The position numbers were made by a program, and so were the translations under genes. A DNA stretch of 50,475 bases from JBFFXF01 sp041569895 (GTDB taxonomy: Bacteria > Planctomycetota > UBA8108 > JACQVS01), in contig JBFFXF010000009.1 in the NCBI GenBank assembly GCA_041569895.1, forward strand, positions 1-50,475, in the 5' to 3' direction. Under the pieces are notes generated by a model. The model was given only the letters and a program-made list of their open reading frames with translations. It did no database searches and was not told the DNA's origin. Shown here in pieces: positions 16,463-28,400 of this stretch. Position 1 is the stretch's first letter. Each line of letters begins with the position of its first letter.

Positions 16463-19400
16463 ATGAGGGGGCGCACTGCCTCTCACATCCAGGGTCCGCT
16501 TCCGATTGACGGCGACCCGGCCCGGGCCTCCGCCGGTCGCGGTGCGTCCGCAGGATCTCGCGATCGCTATGTTCTCGAGACGCTCGAGAACCGCATCCTC
16601 CTCTCCGCCGACCTCTCGCTGAGCGATCCGCTCGTCGCGGTCCTCGACGACGGCGATCCGGTCGCGGAGGAGCGTCGACTCGCCGACGTCGACCCGGCGC
16701 CGGTGATCGAGTGGGGCGACGCGCTCGACCCCGATCCCGCCCCGCCGGCCGTCGACTCGGCGGTGGAGTCGCTCGACGTCAACGCTGTCGACGCCGACTC
16801 CGATCTGCCGGCTCCCGGCGAGCCGTCGAGCGACCGCGCCGACGGCGACACCCAGACCTTCTACCTCGACTTCGACGGCGCCACCGGGGTCATCTTCGAC
16901 GGCCCGGTGCGCCTTTCGGACATCGACGTTCCGGCCTTTGCGGCGCCCGGCGGGCTCCGTGGCAGCGAGAGCCGCATCGTCGCGGCGCTCATCTCCGACC
17001 TCAACGAGCGTTTCCACGGCGCGGGCGCGGTCTTCACCGCCGAGCGTCCAGCAAGTCTCGCATACTCGACGATTTACACCGGAGGCGACGGATCCGCGTT
17101 CGACGTCTGGGGGTCGTTCCTCGGGCTCGCCGAGCAGGTCGACACGGGCAACGTCGATCGCTCGGACAGCGCGGTCGTCTTCTCCGACAACCTCCCGTTC
17201 GACGCGGACAGCACGGATGGCGTCGCGGCCTACGCCCGCGCCCTGGCCGACGTCATCGCCCACGAGGCGGGGCACCTCCTCGGCGAGGATCACGACGCCC
17301 ACGACCACCACGGCTCCGGCCCGCTCGCCGATGTCGCCATGGTCTGGGAGCCGGTCGGCCCGACGGCGATCCTCAACGGGCAGGTCGAGAACATCCCCAA
17401 CACCAATCCGGTCATCGGCGCCATCCACGCCGTCGTCGCCCATCCGACCGACCCGGATATCCTCTATGTCGACACGGTCAACGGCGGCGTCTGGCGCACC
17501 CAGACCGCGACCCACGCGAACGACGGCGTCGACAACGACTCCGACGGCATGACCGACGAGCTCGACGAGGTCGTCTGGGCGCCGCTCGCCGACGAGCAGC
17601 GCTCGCTGTCGATCAGCTCCCTCGATCTCGATCCGACCGACCCGAACCGGCGGACGCTCGTGGCCGGCATCGGCAACTTCAGCTCGAACGCCTTCCGCGG
17701 CGGCCCCCTCCTCGGCATCCTGCGCACCACCGACGAGGGGCGGAACTGGACCCTCCTCGGCTCGACCGCCGGGCCCGGCGCCGGCGCGGTCTCGCTGTCC
17801 ACCCGACGGGTGTCGGGGGTGGCGGCGCGGGGCGCGACGATTCTCGTCGCCGCCAACCAGCTGACCGCCTTCGGCGGGCGCAACAACACGCGTCTCGACA
17901 TGGGCGGCAACGTCGTCGGCGGGCTCTTCCGGAGCACCGACACCGGCGTCAACTTCCTGCGCGTCTCGGGCACCGGCGGCTTCACGCTGGGTGTCGGGGC
18001 CTCGGGGCCGAACATCAACGAGGGCGACGTCTCCGACCTGGCAGCCGATCCGACCAACCAGAACACCTTCTACGCCGCGGTCCTCCCCACGGTGACGGGC
18101 TCGCCGGCGGCGGTGACCATCGCCGGCGGCATCTTCAAGACCACCGACGCCGGCGCCACCTGGACCAACATCACCGACCCCGCCATCGCTGCGGTGCTCG
18201 GCACGAACACGAACAACATCGAGATCGGCGTGCACGGCAACTCGGTCTTTGTCGCGGTGATGAACGACGGCCAGCTCAGCAATCCGACCAACCCGGCCAA
18301 CCAGGGCGCGATTTTCCACTCGCCGGATGGCGGCACGATGTGGACGCCGATGGACCCGCCGCAGACGAACGAGGGCGGCACGACCGTCGGCCTGCAGCCG
18401 CGCCAGAAGCCCGGGAGCCAGGGCGGGACGCACTTCTCGATCGTCGCCGACCCGACCAATCCGAACATCGTCTACGTCGGCGGAGACCGGCAGGACGACG
18501 GCGGCGGCGCGTTCCCGGCGCCCAACTCGATCGGCGCGCGGGACTTCTCCGGACGCCTCTTCCGTGGCAACGCGGGCGTCATGGCGACCGGCGCTATCCC
18601 CTCGCCGCAGTGGACGCCGCTGACGCACAACGGCACGCAGGCTCCCGGATCGGCGCCGCACGCCGACTCCCGGGACATGGTCTTCCGCGGCAACAACACG
18701 CTGATCGAGGTCGACGACGGCGGCATCTACCTGCGCACCAACCCGCGCGGGGCCGGGCGCTGGATCTCCCTCAACGGCAACCTCCAGATCACCGAGATCC
18801 ACGACGTCGCCTTCGACACCAACTCGAACCGGGTGATCAGCGGCAACCAGGACGTCGGCACGTCGCAGCAGACGGGGGCGGGAGGCACCGTCTGGAGCCA
18901 GGTCGACGACATGCTCTCGGTCTTCCCGACTTTCAACACCGACTTCTCGACCGGCGACGGCGGCGACGTCGCCGTCGATGTCGTGACGCTCGCCGGCAGC
19001 AACCGCTCGATCCGCTACTCGAGCCTGCAGAACAACAACTTCTTCCGCCGCCAGGTCTTCGACTCGAGCGGCAACCGCGTCGCCGGGACGACGGTCGCCA
19101 TCACACTGCCGACGCCGTTCAACCGCCCATTCACGACGCCGTTCGAGCTCAACTCGGCGAATCCCTCCCGGATGGTGCTCGGCGGAGATCTGAACCGGCC
19201 GGGGGGAGGGGCCGCCCCGTTCGCGGACGCCGGCACGGTCGTCCTCGAGTCGATGAACGTCGCCACCGCGGCGACTCCGGCGTTCGCGCCGGTCGCCGTC
19301 ATGGGCGGCGGCAACCTCCCCGCCGCGGTCACCGCCCTGGCCTACGGCGGATTCGACGCCGGCACGCCCCGGGCGAACGTCCTCTACGCCGGCGTCGGCA

Positions 19401-22400
19401 CGCAGGTGTTCGTGCGCACGGCGACCGGGGCGGGGAGCGCGAGTCTCGCGCCGACGACCGCTCTCAGCACCGCCCTCCCGATGGGCTTCAACGTCGGCAC
19501 GGTGACGGATATCGTCCTCGATCCGGACAACTGGCGCCGGGTCTTCGTCACCGACGTCTTCGGCCGCGTGTACTTCTCGCCCGACAACGGCGGCAACTGG
19601 ACGCTGATCCGCGGCAACCTGCAGACCCTGCTCGGCAGCAACACGCCGGGCGAGGACCTCAATACGATCGAGTACATCGAGGGCACTCGGCAGGACCTCC
19701 TCGTCGTCGGCGGGCAGCTCGGCGCCTATGTCTCGAGGATCGACCCGATCACCGACGCGCCGATCCCCGTGTGGGCGATCCTCGGCTCGAACCTCCCGAA
19801 CACCATCGTCTCGGAGCTCGACTACGACCCCACCGACGACGTGCTCGTCGCCGGCACGCTCGGTCGCGGCGCCTGGATCATGCGCGATGCGAGCGAGGCG
19901 CTCGAGTTCGAGGTGCTGACGGGCGACGTGACGCCGATCGACCTCTCGGCCATCGTCCCCGGGACGAACTACCGCAATCTCGACATCACCTTCCTCGAGC
20001 TGATCGAGCCGGTGACGCTGACGCCGGACACCTCGAGCCCGGCGCAGCTGCTGGAGGCGGGCGGCGAGACCATCGGCCGCCTCTTCTTCTCGCAGGACGT
20101 CGACAGCCGGCCGTTCGGCACCTCGGGGACGTTCTTCCTCGCGCCGTCCGTGCTCGACGGCATGACCATGGACATCGACGCGAACGAGCGCGGCTTCCAG
20201 GGGACGCTCGAGGTCGACTTCACCGCCGACGTCGGCGGCTCGCCCGTCACGTTCCGGATCTTCATCCTCGTCGAGCCCGACTACTCGACGAACGGCTCGA
20301 ACGGGCAACTCGTCTCGCTCGAGGCGACGACGAACAACCAGATGCGGCTCGAGCAGCGGCTGGCGTTCCTGGGATTCCGCGACACCAACGACAACCTGCC
20401 CGAGGTCGACGGCGCGCCCGACGCGTTCACCGGCGAGGCGCTCCAGCTCTTCCAGGCGGCGGTCGACGATGCCGCGACGCTCAACCCGGCCGACGCCAGC
20501 GGCACGGTCGACGTCGACACGGCCGCGTGGCTGAACGACGAGGGCGCGCCGCGCTGGATCGAGCTCGTCGATCCCGACCCGCAGTCCGTGCCCTTCAACG
20601 TCGCGAGCCCGAACGGGGACTTCGACATTCTCCCCGGTCGCGATCCCGGCACCGGCCAGCGCACCGGCAACACGCCGCAGTCGGAGCGTTTCGGCACCGA
20701 CTGGCTGGTGAACACGTTCATCGCCGCCACCGCCGCGGCGCCCGGGATCGTCACCAACGGCCTCAGCAACCTCGACGGCGTCAGCTCGCAGGACTTCCGC
20801 GACAGCACCGCGCCGGGCCGTCTCCACCGCGCCGGCATGGAGATCGACATCCACGTGCCGACCTCGGCGCGCTCGCCGAGCGGCGGCGGCGGACTGAACG
20901 CGGCGGAGCAGCTCCTCGTCGACTTCGTCGGCGCGCTGAAGACGCAGGGCGAGCTCGAGGCGAACGGCAGCATCCGGATCACCGAGGTCGTCGTCACCAA
21001 CACCAAGATCATCAACGCGCTCAACACGACGGTCTTCGGCGGCGAGGCCATCGCCCACGACAACGCCCCGCACCTGCGGCCCTACGTCATGCACGTCAGC
21101 TTTGCGGCGGACGATGCGCCCGAGGCGGGCCTGCCGCCGGAGACGGTCGAGGCGATCGTCTCGGCGGTCGAGGGAACGTCGGCCGCGCTCGGGGCGATCG
21201 GCTCGCTCGGCGCGCTCGGGGCGACGCTGCCGCTCCTCGGCACGGTGGCCCCGGAGTCGGAGGGCGAGGGCGGCGGCGGCTCGTCACCCTTCCCGGAGAC
21301 CGATCTCCTCGAGTCGATTCCGGCGACGATCGGCAACATCATCGATCTCGCCAACACCATCGACAACGAGATCCTGCAGCCGATCCTCGACTACTTCGAC
21401 GGCGACGACACGCCGACCATCGCCGAGCTCCTCGCCATCCTCGAGACGGCGGACACGCTCAGCGGCCTCAACTTGCTGCCGGAGGTCGACGATGTCCTCG
21501 CCTTCGAGTTCTCCTACTCGACCGGGCGCAGCCTCATGCGCTCGCTCGATTTCGGCGAGGCGTTCGACGACGCCAATCTGATGATCGAAGGCGACATCGA
21601 CCTCACCGTCGAGGTGACGCTCGACTTCGACATGACGATCGGCATCGACCTCACCGCCAGCCTCAACCCGCTCGAGGCGGCGTTCATCAAGCTCGAGAAC
21701 CTCTCGATCGGCGGCTCGATCGACGTCCCCGACCTCGACCTCGCCGCGACGCTCGGCTTCCTCGGCGTCCAGGTGGTCGACGGCATGGTCGACCTCTCGG
21801 CGGCGCTCACGGCGTCGTTCAACGACGGCAACCAGATCACCATCGCCGAGCTCCAGGCTGCCGACATCGCCAGCCTCGTCGACCTGACGCCGACGGGCAG
21901 CCTGAACGTCATGCTGCCGATCTCGGCGAGCATCGGCGGCTTCGACACGAGCTCGCTGGTGACGCCGCCGAAGATCACCATCACCGACGCGAACCTCTTC
22001 GACGAGACGCCGCCGGAGTTCGATTTCGATCTCCCCGACGACCTTCTGGCCTTCAACTTCACCTCGCCGACCGGCGTGCTCGGCGTGCTGAAGCAGATCG
22101 CCATCTGGCTCGAGCAGTTCACCGGGCAGGACATCCTCGACATCGACATCCCGTTCACCGACAAGTCGCTCGGCGAGGTGATCGACTTCGCGACCGCGTT
22201 CATCGACAACGTCACGGCGTTCCTCGAGGGCGAGGACGGCGGCGCCGAGTTCGCCGACGCCAACGAGCTCGAGAGCCTGGTCTCCTCGATCACGGGGCTC
22301 TCCTACGAGACCGACTTCGAGGGCACCGGACGGCGTGTCTTGCTCTACACCTTCGACCTGTCGCAGGATTTCGACCCGCTCGTCGCCACCATCGACCTCG

Positions 22401-25400
22401 ACCTCCTCGGCGAGGGAGCGGACAACATCGCCGACATCACCGCCTCGAGCACCATCTCGCTCGAGCCGGAGGTCGACCTCGCGTTCTCGATCGGACTCGA
22501 GCTGACGCCCCTCGGCGCAGGGATCCCGGTGACGACGAGCACCACCGTCGCCGAGGTCCTGACGCTGATGCACGTCATGGAGACGTGGGACGACCTGGCG
22601 CCGAACGACGGGCTGGCCGATCTCACCGTGCGGCTCCGCGACGGCACGCAGGTGCCGATCAACCTCGACAGCCTCGGTCCGACGAGCACGCTGGCGTCCG
22701 TGGTGGCGCTCCTCGACGCGCCCGCGAAGCTGTCGGCGACCTTCGATCCGGACGGCAAGCGCATCGTCCTGACCGACACGAGCACGCCGTCGGGTCCGGA
22801 CCCGATGTTCAAGGTGATGTTCGCGAACGGGTCGCTCGGCGGCTTCCCGCTCGGCGTCATCGGCATGGACGACGACGGCGACGGGGTCATCGAGGGCATG
22901 GCGCTCCACGGCGACTCGCTCGAGAACCACGTCTTCATCGACGACGCCGTGATCGGCGCCGGGTTCTCCATCAACGCGCCCGACATCGACGCCGCGGCGC
23001 GCTTCGGCGGTCTCGTCGGCATCGAGGTGGTCAACGGCTCCGGGAGCATCGGCGCCGACGTCTCGATCTCGCTCGCCGATCCGAACCTGTCGACGCCGCA
23101 GATCACCATCCGCGACCTGATCGACGCCATCGGCAACAACGCCGCGCTCTCCGACCTGGTCGACTTCGACATCGACGCCGCGGCGAACCTCGTGCTGCCG
23201 GTGCAGGTCATCACGGCCGGCTTCAACCTCGGGGACCTCACCGGCGTGAGCCCGTCGATCGCCATCTCGTGGCCGACGGTCTTCCAGGTCGTCGACGACG
23301 CGATCACCATCGACACCGGCTCGCTCGACATCTCCCTGCAGGGCTTCGACGACCTCTTCAACCTGCAGAACCTGTCGCTGTCGAACATCATCGACATGCT
23401 CCTGGCGGCGATCTCGTTCGTCGAGGAAGTCGCCGACTTCGACTTCATGCAGGTCGAGATCCCGCTGATCAACCAGAGCATCGCCGACCTGCTCGACTTC
23501 GCCCGCGAGTTCGGCGACCGCGTGCGTCAGTTCGAGGACAACCCGGAGCTCTTCCTCGACCAGATCGAGGCGGAGCTCCAGAGCGCGCTCGGTCCGCTCT
23601 TCTCCGGGCTCGACCTCTCGCTCGACAACTCCGGAGCGGCGCCGGCGCTGAGGCTCGACCTGCCCTTCGACCTCTCGCCCGACAGCCCTCTCGTGCTGCC
23701 GCTCAACCTCGATCTCGACATGCTGGGGATTCCGGGGATCGAGCAGCTCGTCGACTTCCGCACCGCGGGGCAGTTGCTCCTCGACGGCGGCATCGCCCTC
23801 AACCTCGCTCTCGGCGTCGACTTCACCGATCCGCTGCTGCCGCGCCCGTTCCTCTACGACGCGGACACCAACCTGACCGCCTCGCTCGAGGTCGCCGGGA
23901 CCGGGATCGTCTTCGAGGCCGCGCTCGGGCCGCTCGGAATCTTCGTCGGCCGGCCCGGGGACGAGGGCGTCGTCGTGCTCGACCGGGACGGCGACGACGT
24001 CGACTCGAACGGCGACTCGACCGACCCGGCGACGTTCACCATCACGCTGAACGACAACAACGGCGACGGCCGCCACTACTTCGACGAGATCTCCCTCGGC
24101 GATCTCTCGACGAGCCTCCAGGGCGCCGCGAGCGTCAACCTGCCGATCTTCTTCCCGACGGTGTCGACGCCGCTCGACCCGATGAATCCGGCGCTCGAGA
24201 TCGACATCACCGACCTCGGCGATCCGGTCGGCTCGTTCCAGCTCACGAGCGTGCCGGACTTCGCCAACGCGCTCGCCTCGCTCGACTTCAGCGACTCGCT
24301 CGGGGCGATCATCGCGGGACTCGACGGCATCCTCGGGCTGATCGAGGACGTCCTCGAGGGCGAGGTTTTCGGCCTCGAGCTGCCGTTCATCGGCGACAAG
24401 CTCTCCGACGCGGCGCGGTTCGTGCGCGACCTGAGGGAGAACGTCGTCGCCAACCTCGACCAGGCGGGCGCGAAGACCGTCAACTTCATCCAGCAGAAGG
24501 TCTTCGACGCGCTCGGCCCGGGCGGCATCAACTGGCTCAAGGACATCAACGCCGACGGCGAGATCACCAGGGCGGATGTCCAGATCACGCCGGGCAATCC
24601 CACGCCGAGCACCGAGGAGGTGCGCTTCAACGTCCGCCTCGGCCAGAACCTGCTCGAGTTCGACGAGCCGTTCGATCTCGACCTCGGCGTCCCGTTCCTC
24701 GGCCTCGACGTCGACGGCTCGCTGATGGTGCAGGTCGGCTTCGAGTTCTCCTTCGGCTTCGGGATCTCGAAGACGCACGGCGTCTTCTTCGACGTCTCGC
24801 CCGAGAACGACCTCAAGGTGTTCGTCGACATCTCGCTCGACTCGCTGATGGCGACCGGCACGCTCGGTTTCCTGCAGATCGACGTCGACACCATGTCGCG
24901 CGGCCAGCTGACCTCGCGCGAGATCGATCTCAGCACCGTCAACAAGGGCCAGCCGGGCCAGGTCGAGGCGATCAACGGGCTCGAGGGAGTGTTCACGATC
25001 GGCATCGCCGACCCGAGTGGCGACGGGCGGCTGACGCTCAACGAGCTCGGCTCGCTCTCGACCGACGTCATCGACGCCAAGCTGGCCGCCGCGGCCAGTC
25101 TGCACCTCGACCTGCTGGCGAGCCTCGGCGGCGACGCGAATTTCCCGTCGGTCGGCGCCGAGCTCCACCTCTACTGGGGATTCGCGGACGTCTCGGAGTT
25201 CGCGGACGCCATCCCGGGGATCGAGTTCACCGACATCCGGCTCAACCTCGGCCAGTTCCTCTCGAACTTCTTCGGCGAGACGCTCGGCGTCATCAACGAC
25301 ATCCTCGACCCGATCCGGCCGATCGTCGACTTCCTGACGGCGCCGCTGCCGATCCTCAGCGACCTCCTCGGCCAGCCGGTGACGTTCGTCGACCTGGCGC

Positions 25401-28400
25401 GGCTCTTCGGGCAGGCGGAGGTCGCCGACTTCGTCGAGGCGGTGGCGACGATCCTCGACCTGCTGGACATCCCCGCGTTCGGCGACCAGCTCTTCATTCC
25501 GCTCGGCGGCTTCTCGATCAACGTCGATCCCGAGACCGGCGAGGCGAGCGATCCGATCCCCGACCAGGCGGCCCAGGACTACACGCTCTCGGGCGCCCTC
25601 GCCGGGCTGGGCAACCAGAGCGCATCGGACTACTTCTCGAACATCCCGAGCACGGGCGACGGAGGGGGCGGCGGCGCATCGACCGAGGGGATGTTCGACT
25701 TCCCGATCCTCCGCGAGCCGACGCGGATCTTCCAGCTGCTGATGGGGAAGGAGGACGTCGTCCTCTTCACGTACGACATGCCTCCCCTCGGTCTCGATTT
25801 CACCTACAGCCAGTTCTTCCCGATCATCGGGCCGCTCGGCGCCGAGATCCGCGGCAAGGTCGGGGTCGAGGCGGACTTCGCGTTCGGGTACGACACGCAG
25901 GGTTTCTTCGACTTCGCCGAAAGCGGCAACTTCCTCGACATCTTCAACGGCTTCTTCATCAGCGACACCGACAAGCCGGACGGCTCCGGCACGAACGACG
26001 TCGCCGAGGTGAAGCTCTTCGCGGGGATCGCCGCCTTCGGCGTCCTCAACGCGGTCATCGCCTCGGGCGGCGTCGGCGGCGGGCTCGACGCGGTCATCGA
26101 GTTCAATCTCCACGACAACGACGAGGACGGCAAGGTCCGCATCAGGGAGATCATCCAGAACTTCCTCCTCGGCGGCATCTGGGTCTTCGACATCGGCGGC
26201 AAGTTCGAGGCGTTCCTCGAGGCGTTCATCAAGATCGGTCTCGGTCCGTTCGCCGTCGAGCTCAACTTCGAGCTCGCCCGCGTGACCATCTTCGACTTCG
26301 AGCTCGACCGGCCCGACGACCCGGTGCCGGAGCCCTCGGCCGTGCTGGCCCGCGTCGACGGAGGCAACATGGTCGTTCACGTCGGCACCGAGGCCGCCCA
26401 GCGCGTCGCCGGCGACCTCTCCGACGGCGACGACAACGTCTTCATCCAGCGCGGCAACTCCGAAAACGAGATCGTCGTCAACGCGTTCGGCGTGCGGCAG
26501 CGATACCAGGGCGTGTCGGGGATCACCATCAACACCGGCGCGGGGAACGACACCGTCGAGATCGACGACGACGTCACCGTGCCCGTGACCGTGCTCGGCG
26601 GGCCGGGGAACGACACCATCACGGCGGGTGACGGCCGGGCGATCATCGACGGCGGCGAGGGCGACGATCGGCTCACCGGCGGCGACGGCAACGACATGAT
26701 CAGCGGCGGCGGGGGCAACGACATCATCCTCGGCAACCGCGGCAACGACGTCCTCGATGGCGGCCCGGGGAACGACACCATCGACGGCGGACTGGGCGAG
26801 GACACCATCACGGGCGGGGCGGGCAACGACAACCTCGTCGGCGGCCCCGACGACGACGAGATCGACGGCGGCGAGGGGAACGACGAGCTCGCCGGCGGCC
26901 TCGACGGCGACACCATGCGCGGCGGGCCCGGCGACGACAACATCCTCGGAGAGGACGGTCAGGACACCATCGAGGGCAACGAGGGGAACGACACCGTCGC
27001 CGGCGGCCTCGGCAACGACTTCATCACCGGGGGCGACGGCAACGACTTCGTCGACGGCGGCGCCTCGAACGACACGGTCGACGGCGGTCCGGGCGACGAC
27101 ACCGTCAAGGGCGGCCCGGGGAGCGACGTGCTGATCGGCGGCCCGGGCAACGACACCATCGTCGCCGGCAAGGCCCCGAACCCCGGACCGTCGAACTCCA
27201 ATGACCGCGGCGAGCCGGACTCCCTCCATGACATCACCGGCGGCGCCGGCAACGACGTCATTCACGGCGATCTCGGCGACGACCAGGTCGACGCGGGCGA
27301 GGGCGACAACCTGGTGTTCACCTACGCGGGTGACGACACCATCACCTCCGGCTCCGGGAACGACACCATCAACGGCGGGCCCGGTGACGAGGTGATCACG
27401 GCCGGCGACGGCAACAACAACGTCTTCGGCGAGCTCGGCAACGAGAACATCACCACCGGGTCGGGAATCGACTTCATCGATGCGCGCGGCCCGGGCGGCG
27501 CCGGCGAGTCGACGATCCACACGATCATCTCCGGCGCGGGCGATGACGTCGTCCACGGCGACAACGGCGACGACACCATTCACACCGCCGGCGGCGACGA
27601 CCAGGTCTTCGCGTACGACGGCGACAACGTCATCACCACGGGCGTGGGCGACGACACCGTCATCTCCGGATCCGGCGTCGACATCATCCAGACGGGCGAC
27701 GACGACGACACCATCTCGAGCGGCGCGGGCCACGACGAGATCACCGCGGGCGCGGGGAACGACATCGTCAACGCGGGACCGGGCGACGACACGGTCTTCG
27801 CGCAGCTCGGCCACGACATCATCACCGGCGGGCCGGGGAACGACGACATCTTCGCCGGCGACGGGAACGACAGCGTCGACGCCGGCGACGGCAACGACCT
27901 CGTCGTCGGGCTCGACGGCGACGACTTCATCAACGCGGGGGCGGGCGACGACATCGTCTGGGGCGGGCTCGAGACCTTCGGACGCGGCAGCTTCGACCTC
28001 TCGAACCCGGATCTCTTCGTCAACCCGCCGCAGTTCGACGTCGCCGAGGCGCTCAACCCGACCGGATTCACGCCGCCGCGCATGAACGCCGTCGTCCTCG
28101 CCAACCTGTCGCTGCCCGGGAAGTTCGACGACGGGGCCGACACCATCCGCGGCGGGCCGGGTCGCGACTTCATCTTCGGCGGCGGCATGGTCGACGACAT
28201 CGACGGCGGCTCGGACAGCGACTACATCGACGGCGGCGCGGGACCCGAGCTGATCCACGGCGGGGCCGGCGACGACATCATCCGCGGCGGCGCCAACGAC
28301 GACGTCCTCCACGGCGACGCGGGGATCGACATGCTCTACGGCGACGACGGGAACGACCTGACCTTCGCCGGTCCCGGCGTCACCATCGACGGCGTCCACG

